From NCBI RefSeq assembly GCF_016889765.1, contig NZ_CP069533.1:186001-250000 (forward strand): 64,000 bases of DNA. Reading direction: 5' to 3'. The DNA is from Corynebacterium minutissimum (GTDB lineage: Bacteria > Actinomycetota > Actinomycetes > Mycobacteriales > Mycobacteriaceae). Under the pieces are notes generated by a model that made no database searches, had not been told where the DNA came from, and saw only the letters and a program-made list of their open reading frames with translations. Of this stretch, positions 35,107-43,092 are shown piece by piece. The translations under genes were made by a program, and so were the position numbers. Each line of letters begins with the position of its first letter. The stretch's first letter is position 1.

Positions 35107-35420
35107 AGTATTCGCCCCTGTGTGTCAGATCGATAGGAATGTGTATTTATCGACGGCATCCTAAACCACGCGCGCCTTACTGTCACACTCGCCTCGCCGC
35201 GGGGGCACGATTCTGTTCACCCCCGCATCATTCTCCTTGAGCATTTCCCCATTACAGACTCCTTTTTTCGTGGCTTTTTCCGCCTAGAAAAATTACCTTA
35301 ATCCACCTCACACAGAAGGCACTCCGCCTCTTTCCGGCGCCGCCTATGTCGCCTTTGCCACACCTAGATGGCACCGGAATGCCTGCACATCATGCGGGAG
35401 AGTTGCTTAAACTAGACACC
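35107..35420. other. Divergent intergenic region between the DUF4193 gene and ppgK
   Basis: 314 bp with no convincing gene. It should hold both promoters: TAAACT at 35408-35413 for ppgK, and AT-rich TAAATAC- and TATCGAT-like hexamers above the DUF4193 start. T- and A-rich patches occur around 35262-35297. No tRNA, repeat or known riboswitch is seen. Confidence 0.5.
35408..35413 (+). promoter_or_regulatory. -10 hexamer of ppgK (leaderless start)
   Basis: TAAACT ends 7 nt before the ATG at 35421. This decides the start over the longer in-frame upstream ATG at 35346. Confidence 0.6.
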
Positions 35421-36206
35421 ATGACTGCGCAACACTCACAGCACCAAGCACCTCACCATGAGGGCCACTCTTTCGGTATCGATGTCGGCGGCTCCGGAAT
35501 CAAGGGCGCCGAGGTAGATCTCGCTACCGGTGAATTCGTGGGCGACCGCCTCAAGATTGCTACCCCCAAGCCCGCGACTCCGGAGGCCGTTGCTGAGGTT
35601 ATTGCTCAGATCGTCGCCGAGAAGGGCTGGAACGGCCCCGTTGGCATCACCCTGCCCGCAGTGATCAAAAACCAGGTCGTCCGCAGCGCCGCCAACATTG
35701 ACAAATCCTGGATCGGTATTAACGCCCAGGAGTTGTTGAGCCAGTTCCTCGATACGCCTTTTACTGTGCTGAACGACGCCGACGCGGCCGGCCTCGCCGA
35801 AGTTGCTTACGGTGACGACATAGTCCGCACGGGCCCGGTTATCTTCCTTACTCTCGGCACCGGTATTGGTTCTGCGTTCCTTCTCGACGGCCAACTTTTC
35901 CCCAATACCGAAATCGGCCACCTCATCGTGGGAGAGCAAGAAGCAGAGCACCAGGCGTCCTCCGCAGTCAAGGATCGCGAGGCCCTCAAGACCAAACAGT
36001 GGGCCAAGCGCGTGAACCGAGTGCTGTATGAATACGAGGCACTGTTTAACCCGTCCGCATTTGTTATCGGCGGTGGCATTTCCCGCAAGTTCGACAAGTG
36101 GGGCGAGCATCTGAGCATTGAAACCCCCGTTGTGGCAGCTCAACTACGCAATCGGGCAGGTATCGTCGGCGCTGCCATGGCGGCAAAAGAAGGTATCCGC
36201 CCATAA
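35421..36206 (+). CDS. ppgK: Polyphosphate glucokinase
   Basis: Phosphorylates glucose using polyphosphate (and usually ATP). The 261-residue ROK-family protein has a His-rich N-terminal stretch, the phosphate-binding motif GIDVGGSGIKGAEVDLATG, NDADAAGLAEVAYG with the catalytic Asp region, LTLGTGIGSAFLLDGQLFPN, and EIGHLIVGEQEAE for glucose binding. The ROK zinc-site cysteines are absent, as usual for PpgK. It lies directly upstream of sigA, as in other corynebacteria. Confidence 0.93.
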   Translation: MTAQHSQHQAPHHEGHSFGIDVGGSGIKGAEVDLATGEFVGDRLKIATPKPATPEAVAEVIAQIVAEKGWNGPVGITLPAVIKNQVVRSAANIDKSWIGINAQELLSQFLDTPFTVLNDADAAGLAEVAYGDDIVRTGPVIFLTLGTGIGSAFLLDGQLFPNTEIGHLIVGEQEAEHQASSAVKDREALKTKQWAKRVNRVLYEYEALFNPSAFVIGGGISRKFDKWGEHLSIETPVVAAQLRNRAGIVGAAMAAKEGIRP

Positions 36207-36266
36207 TCAGAGGAGCGTTAAACTTTCCTAGTTGACCCCAGTCACCGCCAGTAGGCGAAAATGATC

Positions 36267-36272
36267 TATACT
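36267..36272 (+). promoter_or_regulatory. Likely -10 element of sigA
   Basis: TATACT is a strong -10 match about 135 bp before the sigA start, leaving a long 5' leader. No good -35 is seen at the normal distance. Confidence 0.5.
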
Positions 36273-36406
36273 GGGCTGTCGATTACCCAATATTGAGCGG
36301 CGCGCCTCTCCTGCTCATCTCGGAGGCGGGCTAGCATCGGGGACTAGTTGCGATGACTTTGCGATTCCCCATTTTTCCACATAGAGAGCAAGTCGAAAGG
36401 GCGTAC

Positions 36407-37903
36407 GTGGCAGCCACTGATTCTTCAGACCAGGTACTCGGTGAAGGCGAGAACACCTCCGAGGCATCTGCACCTGCACAGAAGACCGCCAAGAAGACGG
36501 CAAAGAAGACCGCTAAAAAGACGGCAAAGAAAACGGCTAAAAAGACCGCTAAGAAGACTGCGAAGAAAACAGCTAAAAAGACTGCCAAGAAGGCGGCCAA
36601 AAAGACGGCTACGAAAACCACTCGCAAGTCCGCTCAGAAGGCTACGAAGAAGACAGCTAAGAAGACCGTCCGGAAGTCGGCAGCCAAGAAGGCGACGTCT
36701 CCGGAGGAGAATTCTGAAGCAACCGAGTCTGATGAGGACCTGATCGAGGACCAGACTGACGACTTGGACGCTGACGCAGTCGACGACGCGGACTTGGACT
36801 TTGATCCGGATCACGCCGACATCGACGATGATGACGAGTTCGGCGACGAAGATGATCTTGAAGGCGAGGATGCTGACGACGAGGACGAGGACGATGGCTC
36901 CTCCGTCTGGGACGAGGACGAGTCTGCTGCCCTGCGTCAGGCCCGTAAGGACGCAGAACTTACTGCGTCTGCTGACTCCGTTCGTGCCTACCTCAAGCAG
37001 ATCGGTAAGGTCGCACTGCTCAACGCGGAGCAAGAGGTCTCGCTAGCCAAGCGCATTGAGGCAGGCCTCTACGCGCAGTACCGCATGGACGAGATGGAAA
37101 AGGCCCGCGCCGAAGGCGATAAGGCCGCCAAGCTCTCCCCCATGGAAAAGCGTGACATGCGGGCTATTGCCCGTGATGGACGCAAGGCAAAGAACCACCT
37201 GCTGGAGGCAAACCTCCGACTCGTCGTTTCGCTTGCGAAACGCTACACCGGCCGCGGTATGGCTTTCCTTGACCTCATTCAGGAAGGAAACCTTGGTCTT
37301 ATCCGCGCCGTGGAGAAGTTTGACTACACCAAGGGCTACAAGTTTTCCACGTACGCCACGTGGTGGATTCGCCAGGCTATTACCCGCGCTATGGCAGACC
37401 AGGCCCGCACCATCCGCATTCCAGTGCACATGGTAGAGGTCATCAACAAGCTTGGCCGCATCCAGCGTGAGCTGCTGCAGGACTTGGGCCGTGAGCCCAC
37501 CCCGCAGGAGCTGGCGAAGGAAATGGACATCACCGAGGAAAAGGTGCTGGAAATCCAGCAGTATGCTCGCGAGCCCATCTCCCTGGACCAGACCATTGGT
37601 GATGAGGGCGATTCTCAGCTGGGTGACTTCATTGAGGATTCCGAGGCAGTCATCGCTGTCGACGCCGTATCCTTCACCTTGCTGCAGGACCAGCTTCAGG
37701 ATGTGCTGACGACTCTCTCCGAGCGTGAGGCTGGCGTGGTTCGCCTGCGCTTTGGTTTGACCGATGGCATGCCGCGCACTTTAGACGAAATCGGCCAAGT
37801 CTACGGCGTTACCCGCGAACGTATTCGCCAGATCGAGTCCAAGACCATGTCGAAGCTACGCCACCCATCGCGTTCCCAGGTGCTGCGCGATTACCTCGAC
37901 TAA
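36407..37903 (+). CDS. sigA: Primary RNA polymerase sigma factor SigA
   Basis: Directs RNA polymerase to housekeeping promoters. GTG 36407 (GAAAGG about 8 nt upstream) gives 498 residues. The N-terminus (about residues 25-105) is lysine-rich with nine tandem TAKK units, followed by an Asp/Glu-rich stretch (about 105-175). The core is standard: region 1.2 SVRAYLKQIGKVALL, region 2 LRLVVSLAKRYTGRGMAFLD through FSTYATWWIRQAITR, region 3, and region 4 with GMPRTLDEIGQVYGVTRERI. The basic and acidic blocks replace a classical region 1.1. The next gene on the plus strand is the defence island. Confidence 0.96.
   Translation: MAATDSSDQVLGEGENTSEASAPAQKTAKKTAKKTAKKTAKKTAKKTAKKTAKKTAKKTAKKAAKKTATKTTRKSAQKATKKTAKKTVRKSAAKKATSPEENSEATESDEDLIEDQTDDLDADAVDDADLDFDPDHADIDDDDEFGDEDDLEGEDADDEDEDDGSSVWDEDESAALRQARKDAELTASADSVRAYLKQIGKVALLNAEQEVSLAKRIEAGLYAQYRMDEMEKARAEGDKAAKLSPMEKRDMRAIARDGRKAKNHLLEANLRLVVSLAKRYTGRGMAFLDLIQEGNLGLIRAVEKFDYTKGYKFSTYATWWIRQAITRAMADQARTIRIPVHMVEVINKLGRIQRELLQDLGREPTPQELAKEMDITEEKVLEIQQYAREPISLDQTIGDEGDSQLGDFIEDSEAVIAVDAVSFTLLQDQLQDVLTTLSEREAGVVRLRFGLTDGMPRTLDEIGQVYGVTRERIRQIESKTMSKLRHPSRSQVLRDYLD
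36485..36604 (+). repeat. 12-bp coding tandem repeat inside sigA (TAKK units)
   Basis: Ten units of 12 bp encode Thr-Ala-Lys-Lys nine times, then Ala-Ala-Lys-Lys, and degenerate units follow to about 36690. The units differ at synonymous positions (ACC, ACG, ACT and ACA for Thr), so the repeat is kept at protein level and is not a fresh slippage product. Confidence 0.9.
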
Positions 37904-38020
37904 GAGGCCAAGCTAGCCAAGGCAAGCGACCAGACGCACACGCTTGCCGACGCCGCCCCTCGCCTCCCCCGTTAGCACTAAGCTGCGGAGGGACGCGATA
38001 CCGCGCACATCAGGAGTTGA

Positions 38021-38128
38021 GGTATCAGGATTCTTGATGAAGGAGAAACTCTCAACCTGAAAGATGGTCATTCAGCCAGCTCACTGTACGACATCGCCAC
38101 CATTTGGAAGTGGAGTACTCATGTGTAG
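38021..38128 (+). pseudogene. Possible gene remnant upstream of the defence island
   Basis: Between sigA and the restriction gene, a stop-to-stop frame encodes 35 residues beginning GIRILDEGETLNLKDGHSAS and ending in WKWST. It has no start codon with a ribosome site but reads like folded-protein sequence instead of random intergenic DNA. The parent protein was not recognised. It ends at a stop that touches the palindrome at the start of the restriction gene. Confidence 0.3.
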
Positions 38129-38140
38129 TCCATAATGGAC
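38128..38140. promoter_or_regulatory. Perfect palindrome over the -10 of the type ISP gene
   Basis: GTCCATAATGGAC has 6-bp arms around one A. It contains CATAAT (38131-38136), which ends 7 nt before the ATG at 38144 and so fits the leaderless -10 pattern of this genome. A protein bound here would block the promoter; candidate operator for control of the restriction operon. Confidence 0.5.
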
Positions 38141-38143
38141 ACC

Positions 38144-41100
38144 ATGTCTGCTTTCGGTGAAGTCCTATCCCAGCTCCGTGAAAATCAGCCTCAAGGCTCG
38201 TACGGCATTAAGTTCGAGAAATTAATGGTCAATTACTTCCGAACCGATCCCGTCCTCCAAGAGCAGTTCTCGGAAGTCAGCCGCTGGAGCGATTGGGAGT
38301 TCAACGGCGGTAAACAAGACACCGGCATCGACCTCGTTGCCCGGCGCGCCGATGACGACGCGTGGGTTGCCATCCAGTGCAAGTTCTACAAGCCGGATAC
38401 CTATATTCAGAAGCGTCACCTCGATTCCTTCTTTGAGGCATCCGGACACTCGTTTACTACAGACAAGGGCACAGAATCCTTCGCACAGCGGATCATCATT
38501 TCCACGTCGGAGCGATGGTCAAAAAATGCTGAGGCGATGCTGGAGCACCAGCTCATCCCAACCAACCGTATCGGCACGGCAGCGATTGCAGAATCCCCTA
38601 TCGACTGGGATGTGACCTTCCCGGGTTCTGAGATCGAAATTAACCTCACCCGGCGCGAGGTTTTCTCCCCGCGCCCGCACCAGCAAGAAGCGATCTCGAA
38701 GGCTATCGCAGGCTTTGAAACACACGACCGTGGAAAGCTCATCATGGCGTGCGGTACGGGAAAGACGTTTACCGCCCTGCGTCTGGCGGAGCGCTTCGCG
38801 GAGCTCAACGGCAACAAGGCCCGCGTCCTCTTCCTCGTTCCCTCCATCTCCTTGCTCTCGCAGACGTTAAAAGAATGGACCGCACAGAACCAGGAGCACC
38901 TGCCGCTGAAGTCCTACGCAGTCTGTTCGGATACGAAGGTCTCCAAGAAGGCTGAAGACATTGCCTCCTATGACTTGGAGGTTCCGGTCTCTACCAACGG
39001 CAAGAACATTGCCGAGCGCACCGCGCAGGGCAAGCGTCGTGCCGGTATCAACGTCATCTTCTCCACGTACCAGTCCATTGAGGCCATTCACGAGGCCCAG
39101 GAACTCGGCATGGACGACTTCGATCTCGTCATCTGCGATGAAGCTCACCGCACCACCGGCGTCACCCTCGCCGGGGAGGATGCCTCCAACTTCGTGAAGA
39201 TTCACGACGAAAAATACATCAAGGCTAGCAAGCGTCTCTACATGACCGCGACTCCCCGCCTGTTCGATGACAATATAAAGGGCAAGGCCGCTGAGCATTC
39301 CGCGGAGCTTGCCTCCATGGATGACGAGGCCATCTACGGCCCCGAGTTCTACCGCCTCGGCTTCGGCGAGGCCGTGGACAAGGGTCTACTCACCGACTAC
39401 AAGGTTCTCGTCATGACCGTCGAGGAAGACATCGCCGCCGACGTCCTCGCTACCAACCCCACCAACGAAATCAACCTCACCACTGCCTCTGCCATGATCG
39501 GCGCGTGGAACGGACTCGCGAAGCGTTCGGGTGCCGAGCAAGACACCAAGTCCGGCTTTGAAGCGAACGCCCAACCCATGCGCCGCACCGTCGCCTTCGC
39601 CAAGGACATCAAGGCCTCGAAGACCATCCAAGAGACCTTCCCCACGCTCATCCGCCAGTACCAAGAACAGCTCAAGGACCACGCCGCCACCAACGACGTC
39701 AGCCTGCTCAACATCGATCTTCAGGTCGCCGTCGAGCACGTCGATGGCACCATGAACGCCCTCGAGCGCGGCAATAAGATCTCGTGGCTTGAGTCCTCCA
39801 TCCCCGAAGACGAAACCCGCATCCTTACCAACGCCCGCTGTCTCTCCGAAGGCGTGGACGTCCCCGCCCTCGATAGCGTCATCTTTTTCCACCCGCGCAA
39901 TTCCATGGTCGACGTCGTCCAGTCCGTCGGCCGCGTCATGCGCAAAGCCGAGGGCAAGGACTACGGCTATATCATCCTGCCCGTCGCCATCCCGCCGGGA
40001 GTCTCCCCGTCCCAGGCCCTCAATGACAACACGCGCTTCCGCGTCGTCTGGCAGATCCTCAACGCCCTGCGCGCCCACGATGACCGCTTCAACGCTAAGG
40101 TCAACTCGATTGCGCTCAACGAGAAAGTTAAGCTGCCCATCGATGTTCAGCCCGTACCAAACTCGAAGCCAAACGACAAGCCTGCCGACGACGATCCGGC
40201 CACGGCCAAGAATAGGCTCAATGCTTCCGATACCTCCCCAACCGGCCAGTCCGAAGCTTCCAGCGAGCAGGAACTCACCGCGGAGCAGATGACTCTGTTC
40301 TCCCTCGAGGCCTGGCAGGAAGCCATGTACGTCAAGCTGGTCGACAAGGTCGGCACACGTACTTATTGGGAAGACTGGGCTGACGATGTCGCCACGATCG
40401 CCGAAGCACAAATCGCTCGCATCAAGGCACTCATCAATGCCGCGGATGACACGATCCGCAAGGAATTCGAGGTCTTCATCGAGGGCCTGCGCGGGAACCT
40501 CAACGACTCGATTACCGAGGACGAAGCGATCAGCATGCTCTCGCAGCACCTGATCACCGCCCCGGTGTTCAATGCACTGTTCACCGAGCACGACTTTGCC
40601 GCGCACAACCCGGTCGCCCGCGTCATGCAGCGCATGGTCGACGCGCTCTCGGACGCCAAGCTCGAGTCGGAGACCGAGTCTCTGACGAAGTTCTACGAGT
40701 CGGTCCGCATCCGCGCCTCCGAGGTCTCCTCCGCTTCCGGCAAGCAGCAAGTGATCAAAGACCTCTACGAACGATTCTTCCGCAAAGCCTTCAAGAAACA
40801 GTCCGAGGCCCTCGGCATCGTCTACACCCCGGTCGAAATCGTCGACTTCATCCTGCGCTCCGCGGACCAAATCTCCCGCTGGCACTTCGGCAAGGGCCTT
40901 ACCGACGAAGGCGTCCACATTCTCGACCCCTTCACCGGCACCGGCACGTTCATGGTCAGACTCCTCCAGTCCGGCCTCATCGAGCCGGAGGACCTCGCCC
41001 GCAAGTACGCGACCGAGCTCCACGCCACTGAGATCATGCTGCTCGCCTACTACGTCGCCGCGGTCAACATCGAGACCACCTACAACGCACTCCAGGGCGA

Positions 41101-43090
41101 ACGCGCCCAACGCAATGGCGAACCCGAGCCCGAGTACGTCCCCTTCGACGGCATCGCACTTGCCGATACCTTCCAGATCCACGAAGAAGGCGACATCCTC
41201 GACCTCAAGGTCTTCAAGGAAAACAACGCAGCCATCCAACGCCAGATCGATGCACCGATCAATGTCATTATTGGTAATCCTCCCTATTCAAAGGGGCAAA
41301 CCAGTGCAAATGACAACAACGCGAATCTCAAGTATCCGACTCTTGACAAGCGAATCGAAGAGACTTTTGCAGCGAACTCAAGTGCTCAGCTTAAGAACTC
41401 TCTGTACGACTCCTATCTACGTGCATTCCGCTGGTCCATAGACCGACTCGGTACACACGGTGTCATGGCTTTTGTATCCAACGGCGGATGGATCGATGGC
41501 AACACCGCTGACGGAGTTCGGTTGTCTCTTGACGATGAACTCAGCGACATTTACGTGTACAACCTTCGTGGTAACCAACGTACAGTCGGCGAACAGTCCC
41601 GCAAAGAAGGCGGCAAGGTATTCGGTTCCGGCAGCCGTAATACCGTTGCCATCATTATCGCCGTTAAACGTGAAATCCCCGACGATGTGTGTATCCACTA
41701 CCGCGATATTGGCGACTACCTCAGTGCCGACGAAAAACTTGCGATTGTTGATCGCTCCACGCTCGATAATGTCGATTGGCAAATTATTGAGCCCAATATT
41801 TACGGGGACTGGCTCAATCAGCGCGATGAGGACTTCGAGACGTGGCCTGTTTTAGGCGACAAGAAGTCAGATGAGGTTCCAGCAATCTTCAAAAATTTCT
41901 CTGCAGGTTTAAAGACTAACCGTGACAGTTGGGTGTATCGCTTCAGCCAACGTGATCTCGAAACTGATGTACAAGGCTCGATTGAGTTTTTCAATTCTCT
42001 CAGTTCAAAAGCTGAGATTGATCCGAAGCGGATCAAGTGGTCTTCGAAGTTAGATTCTCTACTCGTATCCAGGCGCATACTAACGTTTGACCGCACAAGT
42101 CTCCGAGAGGTGATGTATCGACCTTTTAACCGGCAGCATTGCTACTTCAACCGAGAACTAAATGACAGGACTGGTCGCCTCCCGTCGATGTTCCCGACAC
42201 AACAACACCACAACATTGGATACGTAACCACCAGTCCAGGCGATAGCGTGCCACTGGGGACGCTGGCGACGAAGATCATGCCTGATCTTCACACCCTCGC
42301 GACTTCACAGTTCTTCTCGCGTTTCACCTGGGAACCTGTGGACGCTGAAGATGGTGGGTTGTTCGGCGAAGGGGCGTCGATAAGCGAAGGCGAGTCCTCG
42401 ATGTATGGGCAGGTCGGTGAGGTCGTTGCGGGGTATGTGCGCAAGGACAACATCACCGATGAGATCAAGGCGCTCTACCGCGACGCCCTGGGGGCGGATG
42501 TCACTTCTGACGATATCTTCCACTTTGTCTACGGCAAGCTGCACGACCCGAACTATCGGGAGATATACGCGGGGGATTTGAAGAAGATGCTGCCGCATAT
42601 CGAAACGCCGACGTCGCGGGCGCGGTTCGACCAGCTGGCTGCCGCCGGCCGGGAGCTCATGGATCTGCATGTGAACTACGAGGACGTGGAGCCGTGGCCG
42701 GTCACGGTGGATGTGAAGGCATCGGCGGACGAGAACGACCGCGAAACATGGCGCGTGCAGAAGATGAAGTGGGCGAAGAAGAAGAAGGACTCGAAGACGG
42801 GTAAGAACGTCAACGACGTTACAACTCTCATTTACAACAAGTCCGTGACCGTGCGCGATATCCCGGCGGAGGCGGACGAGTATATGCTCGGCTCACGGTC
42901 TGCGCTGGCGTGGATTATTGACCGGTACCAAGTGAAGAAGGACAAGGCATCGGGAATCGTCAACGACCCCAACGACTGGGCTGACGAGGTGGGAAATCCG
43001 CGGTACATCGTGGACCTCATCGCGAAGGTCATGCGCGTGGCGGTGGAGACGGTGCGGATTGTTGAAAGTATTCGAGAGGATGATGAGTAG
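38144..43090 (+). CDS. Type ISP restriction-modification enzyme (nuclease-helicase-methyltransferase fusion)
   Basis: A single-chain restriction and modification enzyme like LlaBIII/LlaGI: it methylates adenine N6 at its own site and, on unmodified DNA, translocates and cuts after meeting another enzyme. ATG 38144 (1648 residues) fits the -10; ATG 38135 is three codons longer. Numbered from 38135, the domains are: Mrr-type PD-(D/E)xK nuclease (GIDLVAR Asp66, QCK 81-83), SF2 helicase (ACGTGKT near 205, DEAH 335-338, TATPR 371-375, SVGRVMR), helical coupler to about 900, N6-adenine methyltransferase (DPFTGTGTF near 931, NPPY 1048), then target recognition. All catalytic residues look intact. 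Third positions are strongly C/G-rich up to about 41270, less so to about 42330. Confidence 0.9.
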   Translation: MSAFGEVLSQLRENQPQGSYGIKFEKLMVNYFRTDPVLQEQFSEVSRWSDWEFNGGKQDTGIDLVARRADDDAWVAIQCKFYKPDTYIQKRHLDSFFEASGHSFTTDKGTESFAQRIIISTSERWSKNAEAMLEHQLIPTNRIGTAAIAESPIDWDVTFPGSEIEINLTRREVFSPRPHQQEAISKAIAGFETHDRGKLIMACGTGKTFTALRLAERFAELNGNKARVLFLVPSISLLSQTLKEWTAQNQEHLPLKSYAVCSDTKVSKKAEDIASYDLEVPVSTNGKNIAERTAQGKRRAGINVIFSTYQSIEAIHEAQELGMDDFDLVICDEAHRTTGVTLAGEDASNFVKIHDEKYIKASKRLYMTATPRLFDDNIKGKAAEHSAELASMDDEAIYGPEFYRLGFGEAVDKGLLTDYKVLVMTVEEDIAADVLATNPTNEINLTTASAMIGAWNGLAKRSGAEQDTKSGFEANAQPMRRTVAFAKDIKASKTIQETFPTLIRQYQEQLKDHAATNDVSLLNIDLQVAVEHVDGTMNALERGNKISWLESSIPEDETRILTNARCLSEGVDVPALDSVIFFHPRNSMVDVVQSVGRVMRKAEGKDYGYIILPVAIPPGVSPSQALNDNTRFRVVWQILNALRAHDDRFNAKVNSIALNEKVKLPIDVQPVPNSKPNDKPADDDPATAKNRLNASDTSPTGQSEASSEQELTAEQMTLFSLEAWQEAMYVKLVDKVGTRTYWEDWADDVATIAEAQIARIKALINAADDTIRKEFEVFIEGLRGNLNDSITEDEAISMLSQHLITAPVFNALFTEHDFAAHNPVARVMQRMVDALSDAKLESETESLTKFYESVRIRASEVSSASGKQQVIKDLYERFFRKAFKKQSEALGIVYTPVEIVDFILRSADQISRWHFGKGLTDEGVHILDPFTGTGTFMVRLLQSGLIEPEDLARKYATELHATEIMLLAYYVAAVNIETTYNALQGERAQRNGEPEPEYVPFDGIALADTFQIHEEGDILDLKVFKENNAAIQRQIDAPINVIIGNPPYSKGQTSANDNNANLKYPTLDKRIEETFAANSSAQLKNSLYDSYLRAFRWSIDRLGTHGVMAFVSNGGWIDGNTADGVRLSLDDELSDIYVYNLRGNQRTVGEQSRKEGGKVFGSGSRNTVAIIIAVKREIPDDVCIHYRDIGDYLSADEKLAIVDRSTLDNVDWQIIEPNIYGDWLNQRDEDFETWPVLGDKKSDEVPAIFKNFSAGLKTNRDSWVYRFSQRDLETDVQGSIEFFNSLSSKAEIDPKRIKWSSKLDSLLVSRRILTFDRTSLREVMYRPFNRQHCYFNRELNDRTGRLPSMFPTQQHHNIGYVTTSPGDSVPLGTLATKIMPDLHTLATSQFFSRFTWEPVDAEDGGLFGEGASISEGESSMYGQVGEVVAGYVRKDNITDEIKALYRDALGADVTSDDIFHFVYGKLHDPNYREIYAGDLKKMLPHIETPTSRARFDQLAAAGRELMDLHVNYEDVEPWPVTVDVKASADENDRETWRVQKMKWAKKKKDSKTGKNVNDVTTLIYNKSVTVRDIPAEADEYMLGSRSALAWIIDRYQVKKDKASGIVNDPNDWADEVGNPRYIVDLIAKVMRVAVETVRIVESIREDDE

Positions 43091-43092
43091 AG

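Noticed and set aside
36485..36690. Short regular repeats that could suggest a CRISPR array
   Set aside because: The 12-bp units are coding repeats (TAKK) inside sigA, without spacers. No CRISPR repeat-spacer pattern or cas gene was seen in the window.
39386..41239. A 617-codon open frame on the minus strand opposite the ISP gene
   Set aside because: It lies antisense to a gene with strong C/G third positions, which removes stops from the opposite strand. The product is a Val/Asp/Gly-rich shadow with no domain, and the plus-strand protein has clear motifs.
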